Translations under genes and position numbers: made by a program | Source: Rickettsiales bacterium | GTDB taxonomy: Bacteria; Pseudomonadota; Alphaproteobacteria; Rickettsiales; UBA1997 | Direction: 5' to 3' | Assembly (NCBI GenBank): GCA_005787525.1 | Contig: SYAR01000062.1 | Location: forward strand, 1 to 33,956 | Length of the DNA: 33,956 nt | Notes under the pieces: model-generated | Seen by the model: the letters and a program-made list of their open reading frames with translations, nothing else | Database searches by the model: none | Told to the model about the DNA's origin: nothing | Shown here: positions 1 to 8,118 of the stretch, one piece after another | Position numbering within the stretch: the first letter of the stretch is position 1 | How the letters are laid out: each line of letters opens with the position of its first letter

Positions 1-554
1 GCGGAATGATCAACGGCATGATGACTTTGTCGGGCGCTTGGGATAAACTTCGCACCGATCCCGTTTTACGATTTTTAATCACCGCGGTTGCCTTCTACGG
101 AATGAGCACTTTTGAAGGTCCATTAATGTCGATCAAAGCCGTCAACGCTCTTTCGCATTACACCGATTGGACCATCGGTCACGTTCATTCGGGTGCACTC
201 GGATGGGTTGCCCTGATTAGCTTCGGAGCACTTTATCATTTAGTGCCGATCTTATGGGGGAAGAAAGAACTTTATTCCATGAAACTTGTTAATACCCATT
301 TTTGGCTTGCGACTGTAGGCATCGTGCTTTATATCGTTGCGATGTGGATTTCTGGAATTTCACAAGGTTTAATGTGGCGAACTTACAACGACATGGGAAA
401 TTTACAATATTCTTTTATTGATGTCCTTCGTGCCAGCCATCCACTTTATGTAGTTCGTGCGATTGGAGGATTATTTTTCCTCAGTGGAGCTTGTGTGATG
501 GCTTATAATTTTTATAAAACGATTAACGATAAAAACAAAAATAATTTAATATAA
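1..554 (+). CDS. ccoN: cbb3-type cytochrome c oxidase subunit I (3' part, 5' end outside window)
   Basis: This is the C-terminal third of CcoN, the haem-copper subunit that reduces oxygen and pumps protons in the inner membrane of microaerobic respirers. The frame is open from the first bases, so the start lies upstream; CcoN is normally about 480-530 residues and only about 183 are visible. The segment [10 protein letters not shown] carries two histidines which, by family knowledge, ligate the high-spin haem b3 and the low-spin haem b. Several hydrophobic helices follow, and the protein ends in a Lys/Asn-rich tail. The first internal ATG (position 6) is not a real start because family homology continues through it. 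It is followed by ccoO, ccoQ and ccoP in the standard order, which makes the assignment secure. Confidence 0.96.
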   Translation, partial: GMINGMMTLSGAWDKLRTDPVLRFLITAVAFYGMSTFEGPLMSIKAVNALSHYTDWTIGHVHSGALGWVALISFGALYHLVPILWGKKELYSMKLVNTHFWLATVGIVLYIVAMWISGISQGLMWRTYNDMGNLQYSFIDVLRASHPLYVVRAIGGLFFLSGACVMAYNFYKTINDKNKNNLI

Positions 555-578
555 AAAACATAATTTAAGAAATATTTT

Positions 579-1373
579 ATGCTCAAGCATCATGATAAAA
601 TTGAACGCAATTCAATTATACTTTTAATTCTTACTGTTCTGGTAATTTCAATCGGCGGGCTGGTTGAAATCGCTCCGTTATTTCGTTTAGAAACTACCAT
701 CGAAAAAGTTGAAGGCATGCGCCCTTACACTCCCCTTGAGTTGGCGGGTGCTAAAATTTACAAAAGAGAAGGTTGTTATGGTTGCCACTCGCAACAAGTT
801 CGCGTTCTTCGTGATGAAGTTGAGCGTTACGGACACTACTCTATCGCTTCTGAAAGCATGTATGATTATCCATTTCAATGGGGTTCGAAACGCACGGGTC
901 CAGATTTGGCAAGGATCGGCGCCAAATATTCCGATGAATGGCACACGCGTCATTTGACCAATCCACGCGACGTCGTTCCTGAATCCATCATGCCGGGATA
1001 TAAATTTTTAACCGAAAATGATGCCAAAATCGCTGGCATCGCCGATGACATGGAAGTGCTTCGCAAAATTGGCGTCCCTTACACTGACGAGATGATTCAA
1101 AATGGCGTTTCCGACGCCGTAATTCAAGCTTCAACCGATCGCGATGCTGAAAAATTATTTCAACGTTATGGCAAAAAAGTTAATGTTCGTGATTTCGATG
1201 GCAACCCGCAAAGAGTTTCCGAAATGGATGCCTTGGTTGCCTATTTACAAATGCTCGGAACCTTAGTTGATTTTTCAAAATTTGAGCCTTTAACCATCAA
1301 AGAATTTAATGATTTAAAAGCTAAAATTGATAGTGAACAACCAAAAACCAACGAAAATAAAAATGCAAAATAA
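579..1373 (+). CDS. ccoO: cbb3-type cytochrome c oxidase subunit II, monohaem
   Basis: CcoO is a membrane-anchored monohaem cytochrome c that passes electrons from CcoP towards CcoN. The 264-residue protein has one N-terminal membrane anchor (about residues 12-34) and a periplasmic domain with a single haem-binding motif CYGCH (residues 66-70). Met138 in ESIMPGY is the likely distal haem ligand. Length and motif order fit the family. It begins 24 bp after ccoN; the ATG at 579 has only a weak purine-rich stretch in front of it. Its 3' end overlaps the start of ccoQ by 11 bp, which suggests coupled translation within one operon. Confidence 0.96.
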   Translation: MLKHHDKIERNSIILLILTVLVISIGGLVEIAPLFRLETTIEKVEGMRPYTPLELAGAKIYKREGCYGCHSQQVRVLRDEVERYGHYSIASESMYDYPFQWGSKRTGPDLARIGAKYSDEWHTRHLTNPRDVVPESIMPGYKFLTENDAKIAGIADDMEVLRKIGVPYTDEMIQNGVSDAVIQASTDRDAEKLFQRYGKKVNVRDFDGNPQRVSEMDALVAYLQMLGTLVDFSKFEPLTIKEFNDLKAKIDSEQPKTNENKNAK

Positions 1374-1617
1374 CATTTGGCTCTTCATACAAAATCATGC
1401 ACCAACGATCGCCACGATTTTTTTTATATTGTTTTTTTTAAATGTCGTTTATTCAGTTTTTAGAAAAGGACAAAGTGAAAAATTCGATGATTACGCCAAA
1501 ATTCCACTCAATGATAAAGAAAAATCGAACGAAAAAATTGAACAAAATGAACAAAAATCCAAACCTAAAAATAAAAAATGGTTTAAATTCATATCGCATA
1601 AATTAACTAAAAATTAA
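1363..1617 (+). CDS. ccoQ: cbb3-type cytochrome oxidase CcoQ/FixQ-like small subunit
   Basis: This small protein (84 residues from the ATG at 1363) has one transmembrane helix near the N-terminus (about residues 13-32) and a charged, Lys/Glu/Asn-rich cytoplasmic tail. Size, topology and position between ccoO and ccoP identify it as CcoQ/FixQ, which stabilises the cbb3 complex. Sequence conservation in this family is low, so the call rests mainly on context. A longer frame from 1327 is possible, but it would start deep inside ccoO. The ATG at 1363, overlapping the ccoO end by 11 bp, puts the membrane helix where the family has it. Confidence 0.8.
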   Translation: MQNNIWLFIQNHAPTIATIFFILFFLNVVYSVFRKGQSEKFDDYAKIPLNDKEKSNEKIEQNEQKSKPKNKKWFKFISHKLTKN

Positions 1618-1623
1618 TTAACA

Positions 1624-2505
1624 ATGACTGAGAAAAAAAATAATCAAGAAAATCAAAAAAATAAAAAATCTCTCGAAAGTTATGGCACTACGGGGCACGA
1701 TTGGGACGGCGTTTCCGAATATAATGTTCCGGCACCGCGTTGGTGGTTAATTGTGTGGATTATTTGCATAATTTGGGCGGTGATTTATTGGTTTTTTTAT
1801 CCAACTTGGCCAACTATAAGTGGCAACACCAAGGGCTCTTTAAATTGGACAAAATTTTCAGAATTAAATGGCGAACAAAAGAAAATTGAAGAGAAAAAAA
1901 TTGTTTATCTCGAACAAATGTCAAAAAAATCTTTAGAAGAAATTCGTCAAGATGAAAAACTCATGCAATTTGCTTTAAACACCGGAAAATCAGCTTTTCG
2001 TGAAAATTGTTCGGCGTGCCACGGTCAAGGGGCGCAAGGCTATAAAGGTTATCCAAATTTAAATGATGATGATTGGTTGTGGGGCGGAAAACTTAGTGAT
2101 ATTTATCAAACTTTGCTTTATGGAATTCGCTCAGGTCATGATTCGGCGCGGGTCAATCAAATGCCCTCTTTTGGCTTAGATAAAGTTTTGAAAAAAGCTG
2201 AAATCAATGACACTATTGAATATGTTTTATCCTTGTCAAATAAATCGGAATTTAACGCGCGCGGTGAAGCAATTTTCAAAGCCAATTGCGTTGCGTGTCA
2301 TGGCAATGAAGGCAAGGGAAATCAAGAACTCGGAGCACCAAATCTTACCGACGCCATTTGGCTTTATGGCAGTGATAAAAAAGATATTTATTACACGATT
2401 TATTATGCTCGTGCCGGCGTTATGCCATTTTGGAAAAATCGTCTCGACGATAACACTATTAAGAGCTTAACCTTATATGTTCATTCGCTTGGTGGCGGAA
2501 AATAA
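1624..2505 (+). CDS. ccoP: cbb3-type cytochrome c oxidase subunit III, dihaem
   Basis: CcoP is the dihaem subunit that accepts electrons from soluble cytochrome c. The 293-residue protein has an N-terminal cytoplasmic stretch with the family-typical segment around HDWDGVSEYN, one membrane helix (about 40-60), then two cytochrome c domains with motifs CSACH (129-133) and CVACH (222-226). Met180 (NQMPSFG) and Met267 (GVMPFW) are probable distal ligands. It starts 6 bp after ccoQ and closes the ccoNOQP operon. No assembly genes (ccoG, ccoH, ccoI, ccoS) follow, so these must lie elsewhere if present. Confidence 0.96.
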   Translation: MTEKKNNQENQKNKKSLESYGTTGHDWDGVSEYNVPAPRWWLIVWIICIIWAVIYWFFYPTWPTISGNTKGSLNWTKFSELNGEQKKIEEKKIVYLEQMSKKSLEEIRQDEKLMQFALNTGKSAFRENCSACHGQGAQGYKGYPNLNDDDWLWGGKLSDIYQTLLYGIRSGHDSARVNQMPSFGLDKVLKKAEINDTIEYVLSLSNKSEFNARGEAIFKANCVACHGNEGKGNQELGAPNLTDAIWLYGSDKKDIYYTIYYARAGVMPFWKNRLDDNTIKSLTLYVHSLGGGK

Positions 2506-2819
2506 AACGATAAATTAAGGAATTTTTTTATTTTAATTAGCAATATATTGCGTAATTCATAGCTTTTCCTTCAAAAAACTATCATTTGTAGATATATCGT
2601 AAAATAAACCGCAATCATTGCTTAGCAAGGATTTGAAGGATTTATAAGCTAATTTACAAGCTGGAATTGCATCAAAAATTTATCGATAGATTTTATTCGA
2701 TAAAATAGTTAAAAATTAAAAAATTATTATAGGCGAATACTTATTCTTGCTATTTAATATTTGATATTCTAAAAAACTTTTTGTTTAATAATATAAAATA
2801 TTAAATTTTAAAATATCGC
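2506..2819. other. intergenic region between ccoP and the ankyrin-type gene
   Basis: These 314 bp contain no convincing gene. An imperfect long inverted repeat links 2560-2575 with 2632-2651: the arms share 16 matching positions, with a 4-nt bulge in the right arm. The loop holds small palindromes such as gcaatcattgc and ttgcttagcaa. A 12-bp palindrome, gcaatatattgc, lies at 2540-2551, and a short hairpin with arms attttat/ataaaat at 2690-2706. The stretch before 2820 is almost pure A/T and probably carries the promoter of the downstream gene. The structure could be a 3' processing or stability element of the cco transcript, or a small RNA; nothing in the sequence decides. Confidence 0.4.
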
Positions 2820-4283
2820 ATGAATCCTAGCCCAATAGAAAATCTATTTCTTGCAATTCTTAATAATAATCTTGCAGATGTTAACACAATAATTAACCAA
2901 GACCCAACGACTTTAAATCAAAATATCCTTGAATTTTCTCCAATTTTCTACGCAATTAATACTGGGAATCCTGAAATTGTTAGCACTATAATTGAAAAAG
3001 ATCCGGAGGTTTTAGATCAAACTTCAAAAGATAGGGGTGATCCTATTAATTATGCTATACAAAAATCATCTTTGGCTTTAAAAAATAATAAAGACAAAGC
3101 ATCTGAAATTTTAAAAATAATTTTAGAAAAAAAATTTTTAAGCATTCCAGATGATGCTCAAAATAATTTAGAAGAATTATTTTTAAATAAAAAACTTTTA
3201 GCTGGGCTTTATTCAAAAGAAGATGCGGCAGCGGAATTAAAAATTCTGGAAAAAGCTATACTTAAAACTATCCGCAAAGAGCCATCACAAGACCCTCAAC
3301 AAGAAAATCCTTTTAATGCGATTTATAAGGAAATTTTTTTAAGCGTTGACAATCAAAGGGAGATAAAAGATAAAGACACCAATAACATGTTTATTTATTC
3401 GTCAAATCTTAAAAATCATCAATCATATTTTATTTTTCATGTTAATGATGATAACAAGTTAGAATCAATTAGCTATTGCGATGGTAATGAAGTTGCAGAA
3501 TCCAGAAAAATCCAAGGCTCCTCAACTCATATTCATGGAATAACAACTTTTAAACTTGAAAATCCCGTTGAATATTCTAGTGATTTTGCAAAAGAATTTA
3601 TTGCTAATAACACTAAATCAAAAGCAATCACTGACTTTTATGAAACCGTAAAAAATAATAAAATTGCAATCAATGGAGCAAAAATTGATTATACAAAAAC
3701 ACAATATTCAATTCCAACTAAAACTCAAAAAAGAGGTAATTGTGTTTTTAAAAGCACTGCATTATTAGCTCGATTTTTATTGCAAAAAAAAGATCCAAAA
3801 ATGACTTGTGATTTTGATAAAAAAACCAAAAAGCCAACTGGAAAAGGTCATGAGGAATATAAAAAATTTAAACAAAATTTAATTAAAAAAGCTGTTGAGT
3901 CGATTAAAAATCTTGAATCCAAATTAGAAAAAGAAGAAAATTCCGAATCAAAACCACAATCATTTAATCAATATTTAAAAGAAGAAATTCAAAAAACCCT
4001 AGATAAAACTTTGTATAAAATAGGGGAGAAATTATTACCAAAAAAATTCAATAGTTTTTTCAGCGTTTTTTCCTCATTTGCAAATTGTAGCCCTTCATTT
4101 TCCAGCATTAGAAGTTTGAGCACAAGAAAATTTCATACAGAGGTATTTAAAATTTATAACGGAGAGAAGGAAGAGGAAAAAAGAGAAGTTAAAAAAGATG
4201 ATGATAAAATTCCTAAAATTAGTTGTTTGCCATTTTCTGTTAAAAGAATTTTTTCTTTGAAATCCAACGCTACCACCAAGTAA
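2820..4283 (+). CDS. ankyrin-type protein with putative CE-clan-like cysteine protease domain
   Basis: This 487-residue protein has no signal peptide. Residues 1-105 contain degenerate ankyrin-like repeats (SPIFYAINTGNPEIV, DPINYAI). Residues 185-325 form a domain shared with the protein at 27946-29619: His200 in NHQSYFIFHV, Asp221 in YCDG, Gln303 and Cys308 in TQKRGNCVFKS. The order His-Asp-Gln-Cys with five residues from Gln to Cys resembles CE-clan enzymes (Ulp1-type deubiquitinases/deSUMOylases, YopJ-type acetyltransferases). That is inference from motif spacing, not a profile match. The tail after 380 is Lys/Glu/Ser-rich and likely disordered. It stands alone between the cco operon and a convergent gene. 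A secreted host-directed effector is the most plausible role; a plain ankyrin scaffold is the alternative. Confidence 0.6.
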   Translation: MNPSPIENLFLAILNNNLADVNTIINQDPTTLNQNILEFSPIFYAINTGNPEIVSTIIEKDPEVLDQTSKDRGDPINYAIQKSSLALKNNKDKASEILKIILEKKFLSIPDDAQNNLEELFLNKKLLAGLYSKEDAAAELKILEKAILKTIRKEPSQDPQQENPFNAIYKEIFLSVDNQREIKDKDTNNMFIYSSNLKNHQSYFIFHVNDDNKLESISYCDGNEVAESRKIQGSSTHIHGITTFKLENPVEYSSDFAKEFIANNTKSKAITDFYETVKNNKIAINGAKIDYTKTQYSIPTKTQKRGNCVFKSTALLARFLLQKKDPKMTCDFDKKTKKPTGKGHEEYKKFKQNLIKKAVESIKNLESKLEKEENSESKPQSFNQYLKEEIQKTLDKTLYKIGEKLLPKKFNSFFSVFSSFANCSPSFSSIRSLSTRKFHTEVFKIYNGEKEEEKREVKKDDDKIPKISCLPFSVKRIFSLKSNATTK

Positions 4284-4508
4284 TAAATTTTTATACTTGG
4301 GGTGAATTACCTTTTTTTGGTAAACAACAATTCGCAATTGGTTTAGCGACACTCTAAAAATACTCTTCAATTTGTTGTCGTGTTTTTTTAGTACTCATTA
4401 CTTTATTTTCGGTAAAATATAAATTAATTTTAGTCACAACTTTAGTTAATTAAAAACTATTTTAAACAAAAAAAATCAATTTTTAATATAAATTTCAAAA
4501 CAACATTT

Positions 4509-6362
4509 TTACAAAACATTAATAATTTTATCAATCATAACGTCGCCTAGATCTTCTAGGGCTCTAATTGTAATCGAATTTTTATAAAATTCGTCAGTGG
4601 CGTGCCCAATTCCGATACCAATAATTTCAATTTTTCCACGTTTTTCGATCATATTAATCACATGTCGCAAATGGTCGGATAAAATATCGCCATCATTATT
4701 GCAAGTGGTCGAATCATCGACGGGCGTGCCATCGGAAATTACCATCAAAATTTTGCGTTTTTCATTTTGTTGAGCCAAGCGTGAGCGAGCGAATAGCAAG
4801 GCTTCGCCGTCAATATTTTCTTTTAAAATTCCCTCTTTAAGCATCAATCCTAAATTAATTTTCGATTTTTTAAAACTTTGATTAAAGCTTTTATAAATGA
4901 TATGTCGAAGCTCGTTTAAACGTCCAGGATTTTTTTTACGACCCGAACTTTCCCACAATCTTCTAACACGTCCGCCCTTCCAATCCGAGGTCGTAAAGCC
5001 AATTATCTCAGTTTTAATCGCAAATTTTTCCAGAATTTCGGCGATAATTTCGCAAGCCATCGCACTCATCACGATTGGATTTCCACGCATCGAACCTGAA
5101 TTATCAAGCAATATCGTCAAGGTCGTGTCGTGATATTCATGCGCTTTGGAATTAATCCACACATCCTCAATCAATGGCGACAAAACTAAATTCACTAATT
5201 TTTTGCGATTCAAAACCCCGCCCGAAGCATCGAGCTCTAAGTATGTATTTTTCTTTGATAATAATTTTCTTTTCAATTTCAAATTCATTTTTTTAGAAAT
5301 TGAATTGAGTTTTGATATTTTTAAATCAAGTTGGTTGCGTAAATTTTCAAGTTCACTTTTAGCAATAAATTTTTTTGGATTAATTATCTCATCAAATTGA
5401 TTCGAAAAAATTGTGTAAGGATTTTTAAATTCAATTTTGTTATTATCGATTGAAGGCTTGTCAATAATGGTTTCGTCAAAATTTTCATTTTCGAAAATTG
5501 GCATTTCGGTTAATTGTTTTTCAACAATTTTTTCTTCACTAGAATTTTCTAAAATTTCAGTATTTTGAATTTGATTTAAATTATTTTCCACCGATTCTGC
5601 TCCAAAATTTTCTGGCTCTTGCGGTTTTTCATTTTGCTCTTCAGATTTTGATTTAGAAGGGTTTTGCGGGACTTCTTCATTTTCGATAACCAACTCTTCT
5701 AAAATTATTTTTAAATTTTTAGCAAAATTTTCTTGATGATAAATATATTTTTCTAAATCAAATATTTTTTGGACAATTTTTGGTGCCAAATTTTTTTGTA
5801 AATCCTTAATAAATTCTTGAGTTTTTGGTAAAATTTTCTTGGTGAAAATGTTGTTTAATATAAGCAAATCAAGGTTCGAAGGCTCAGCATAAAAAATATC
5901 ATTTTCAATTTTTGCTAAAATATTTTTGACAATTCCTAAATAACAATCGCTCGCCAAAACAACAATTCGCGCTTTTTCAAAATCATCAAAAATTTTGGCA
6001 ACATTAATTTTTAAATTATTAAGATTATTGATTTCAAATTTATATTTTTGATGAATTTGTGGATTGTGAAATAAGCCATAACATGTTGATAAATCAAGGC
6101 TCGGACGCATTATCGTCAAAATCTCGGCATCATCTTCGGCTTTGCGAAGTAAATTAGAATTAGGTAAAAAAGCCTTTAAAGAAAAAGTTTTTTGATGAGA
6201 TTTTTCTTCATGAAAATTGACAATATTTTGATTCCACACAAAAAAATTATTGATAAAATTTTCATCAAAATCAATTTGTAAATTAGAATTTTGCCCCATG
6301 TTGCGATAAGTCGCCACAAGGTTTTCCTGCATTTTTTCAAAATTTTTTCGTGAATTTTTCAA
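4509..6362 (-). CDS. cobT: CobT-like cobaltochelatase subunit (VWA domain)
   Basis: This 617-residue protein resembles CobT, which works with the AAA+ protein CobS and the large subunit CobN to insert cobalt in aerobic cobalamin synthesis. The CobT N-terminal domain is followed by a Glu/Asn-rich acidic linker (about 228-330) and a C-terminal von Willebrand A domain. That domain has the MIDAS motif DNSGS (420-424), a later SDGTPVDDST segment and GIGIGH. The start is a TTG at 6362, 9 bp after the renalase-like gene; an ATG 10 codons in (6332) is the alternative. The first residues align with the usual CobT N-terminus, which favours TTG. No other cobalamin gene is present here. In bacteria without the pathway, orphan CobS/CobT pairs are known, with unclear function. 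Confidence 0.85.
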   Translation of the reverse strand: MKNSRKNFEKMQENLVATYRNMGQNSNLQIDFDENFINNFFVWNQNIVNFHEEKSHQKTFSLKAFLPNSNLLRKAEDDAEILTIMRPSLDLSTCYGLFHNPQIHQKYKFEINNLNNLKINVAKIFDDFEKARIVVLASDCYLGIVKNILAKIENDIFYAEPSNLDLLILNNIFTKKILPKTQEFIKDLQKNLAPKIVQKIFDLEKYIYHQENFAKNLKIILEELVIENEEVPQNPSKSKSEEQNEKPQEPENFGAESVENNLNQIQNTEILENSSEEKIVEKQLTEMPIFENENFDETIIDKPSIDNNKIEFKNPYTIFSNQFDEIINPKKFIAKSELENLRNQLDLKISKLNSISKKMNLKLKRKLLSKKNTYLELDASGGVLNRKKLVNLVLSPLIEDVWINSKAHEYHDTTLTILLDNSGSMRGNPIVMSAMACEIIAEILEKFAIKTEIIGFTTSDWKGGRVRRLWESSGRKKNPGRLNELRHIIYKSFNQSFKKSKINLGLMLKEGILKENIDGEALLFARSRLAQQNEKRKILMVISDGTPVDDSTTCNNDGDILSDHLRHVINMIEKRGKIEIIGIGIGHATDEFYKNSITIRALEDLGDVMIDKIINVL

Positions 6363-6371
6363 CTTTAAAAA

Positions 6372-7367
6372 TTATTTTAAATTTTTAGAAATTTCATTAA
6401 AAAGCGCCGAAGCACTTGAATAACAAGCCTCAACGCGACCGTGAATTAACCAATCTCCGCAAGCTCCTAGATGCATTTCATTATCGAAAAAAAATTTTAC
6501 ATTATTTTTCTGCTTCTCAATATTAGCATAACGCCAACGATGAATATCTTGATGAATTATTCCTTCAATTGGCTGTTGAATTATTTTTGTAAATTCTGCG
6601 ATGAGTTGATTTTTAACATCATCAATGTCATTTTCCATATTGTCCTGCGCCCAATCATTTCTAGCTAAAATTGTATATGAAGCCGAATTTTTTCGTTGCG
6701 GTTTTGAACTCTCCGAACTAATCCAAGAAATCAAAGAATTTCTAACTAAAGCAATGTCGAATTGAAGGTTTAAAGGTTTTTCTAATCCAAGCATCAAGGC
6801 AAAACAACCGAGCATTTTAAAGTTTTTTGTCGCCTCAAAAAAATTACATTCGGCGGGAATTAATTCTAATAATTGCGGAGCCGGAATTGAAAAAAATAAC
6901 CAATCAAACTCGCCTAAAAAAATATTTTTGTCGTCAAAAATATGCCATTTTTTTTCAATTTTTTCAATTTTGGCAACACGAGTTTGGAAAGATATATCAA
7001 GGTCTCGCGACAATTCTTTACAAAGTTGATTCATTTTTGGCGACGGCACGAAATGATTTTTTTCTTCGGGCCATTGACGTTGATAAGTAATTTTATAATC
7101 ATCGATTTCGGCAAAATTTCCGCACCAAGAATTTAAAATTTTTTGCTCGATAAAAGGCTTTAAAAATTGTTGAAATTCTGCGGTTTTGGCATAAAAAAAT
7201 TGCGCACCGAAATCAAAAGTAAAATCATCTTTAGTGCGAGAAGACATTCTCCCGCCTACTCCACGAGCTTTTTCAAAAATTTTAACTTCACCAATATTTT
7301 TTAATTTTTGTGCTAAAATTATTCCCGAAAATCCAGCTCCGACAATTGCAATTGAAGGTTTTTTCAT
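6372..7367 (-). CDS. renalase-like NAD(P)/FAD-dependent oxidoreductase
   Basis: This 331-residue flavoprotein belongs to the renalase / amine-oxidase-like group. The N-terminal dinucleotide-binding motif VGAGFSG (about 9-15) is followed by the FAD-binding segment KARGVGGRMSSR. Near the C-terminus lie HRWRYA and a second FAD contact (ACGDWLIHGRVEACYSS) typical of this family. Bacterial renalases oxidise off-pathway dihydro isomers of NAD(P)H, so a metabolite-repair role is likely; the exact substrate is inferred from family only. The ATG at 7367 lies 2 bp after the stop of the glutathione peroxidase gene, and the cobT-like gene starts 9 bp downstream, so the three are probably one transcript. 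Confidence 0.85.
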   Translation of the reverse strand: MKKPSIAIVGAGFSGIILAQKLKNIGEVKIFEKARGVGGRMSSRTKDDFTFDFGAQFFYAKTAEFQQFLKPFIEQKILNSWCGNFAEIDDYKITYQRQWPEEKNHFVPSPKMNQLCKELSRDLDISFQTRVAKIEKIEKKWHIFDDKNIFLGEFDWLFFSIPAPQLLELIPAECNFFEATKNFKMLGCFALMLGLEKPLNLQFDIALVRNSLISWISSESSKPQRKNSASYTILARNDWAQDNMENDIDDVKNQLIAEFTKIIQQPIEGIIHQDIHRWRYANIEKQKNNVKFFFDNEMHLGACGDWLIHGRVEACYSSASALFNEISKNLK

Positions 7368-7369
7368 AA

Positions 7370-7936
7370 TTATTTATTCAATTCTTTTTCAATTGCGTTG
7401 ATAATTTTTTCACTTTCAGGAGCGGTACTTGAAATAAAATAATCAACTAATTTGCCATCGCGACCGATTAGATATTTATGAAAATTCCATTTTGGCGAGG
7501 CAATAGCGCCTAGCTTTTCTGAGGCAAATTGATAAAATGGATGAGCATTTTTCCCGATGACAATTTCTTTTTGAGTAACCAAAAAATTAACGCCATAATT
7601 ATATTTACAAAATTTTTGAATTTCTGCGTTAGTTCCTGGTTCTTGACTGCCAAAATTATTGCTCGGAACTCCGATAATCATTAATCCGCGATCTTTATAT
7701 TTTTGATAAATTTTTTCCAAACCTTCATATTGTTTAGTAAATCCGCATTTTGAAGCGGTGTTGACGATCAATAAAACTTTATTTTTGTAATCGGCCAAAT
7801 TGATTTTTGTTTCATCAAAATTAATGAAAGAAAATTGATAAACATCGTTAGTTTTGACATTGTCAGCCTTAGAACCTGTTGAGAAAAATGAGAACATAAA
7901 TAAAATTGTTAAGATTTTTGAAAGATTTTTTTTCAT
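7370..7936 (-). CDS. glutathione peroxidase family protein, exported
   Basis: This 188-residue thiol peroxidase has an N-terminal signal peptide (hydrophobic 8-20, probable cleavage near residue 24), so it probably acts in the periplasm. The catalytic set is visible: Cys64 in ASKCGFT, Gln98 in NNFGSQEPGTN, and Trp150-Asn151 in KWNFHK. Cys110 in KFCKYN sits where thioredoxin-dependent members carry the resolving cysteine, so thioredoxin rather than glutathione may be the reductant. It is the first gene of a probable three-gene operon with a renalase-like flavoprotein and a cobT-like gene. The upstream region shared with the divergent metal ATPase contains a 12-bp inverted repeat. Confidence 0.93.
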   Translation of the reverse strand: MKKNLSKILTILFMFSFFSTGSKADNVKTNDVYQFSFINFDETKINLADYKNKVLLIVNTASKCGFTKQYEGLEKIYQKYKDRGLMIIGVPSNNFGSQEPGTNAEIQKFCKYNYGVNFLVTQKEIVIGKNAHPFYQFASEKLGAIASPKWNFHKYLIGRDGKLVDYFISSTAPESEKIINAIEKELNK

Positions 7937-7990
7937 GTTTTGAATTATTTTTTTGTAAAAAATTTATATCGATAAAATTATAATTTTTTC

Positions 7991-8056
7991 ATTAAAATAA
8001 GTCGATAAATATTTTTAGATTGCCCTCAAAATTACAATAATTAAACTTATTTTAAT
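7991..8056. repeat. 12-bp perfect inverted repeat in a divergent promoter region
   Basis: attaaaataagt at 7991-8002 is matched exactly by its reverse complement acttattttaat at 8045-8056, with 42 nt between. It lies between the divergent glutathione peroxidase and metal ATPase genes. It may be a paired operator site or chance in AT-rich DNA. Confidence 0.35.
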
Positions 8057-8118
8057 CCAAAAAATTCCAAAATTAATTAATATTTTTCTCAATAAAATTT
8101 ATTCAAATTTTTATAAAT

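Noticed and set aside
687-957. Frames on both strands inside ccoO
   Set aside because: Shadows of a strongly supported cytochrome gene with intact haem motif; no independent homology.
2747-2791. Promoter boxes before the ankyrin-type gene at 2820
   Set aside because: ttgcta/tattct are only 12 nt apart, and ttgata with ttaata or taataa needs an 18-19 nt spacer; such matches are expected by chance in this A/T-rich stretch.
4307-4323. Hairpin ttacc-t7-ggtaa as terminator of the first ankyrin-type gene
   Set aside because: Only a 5-bp stem with the T-run in the loop rather than after it; too weak to call.
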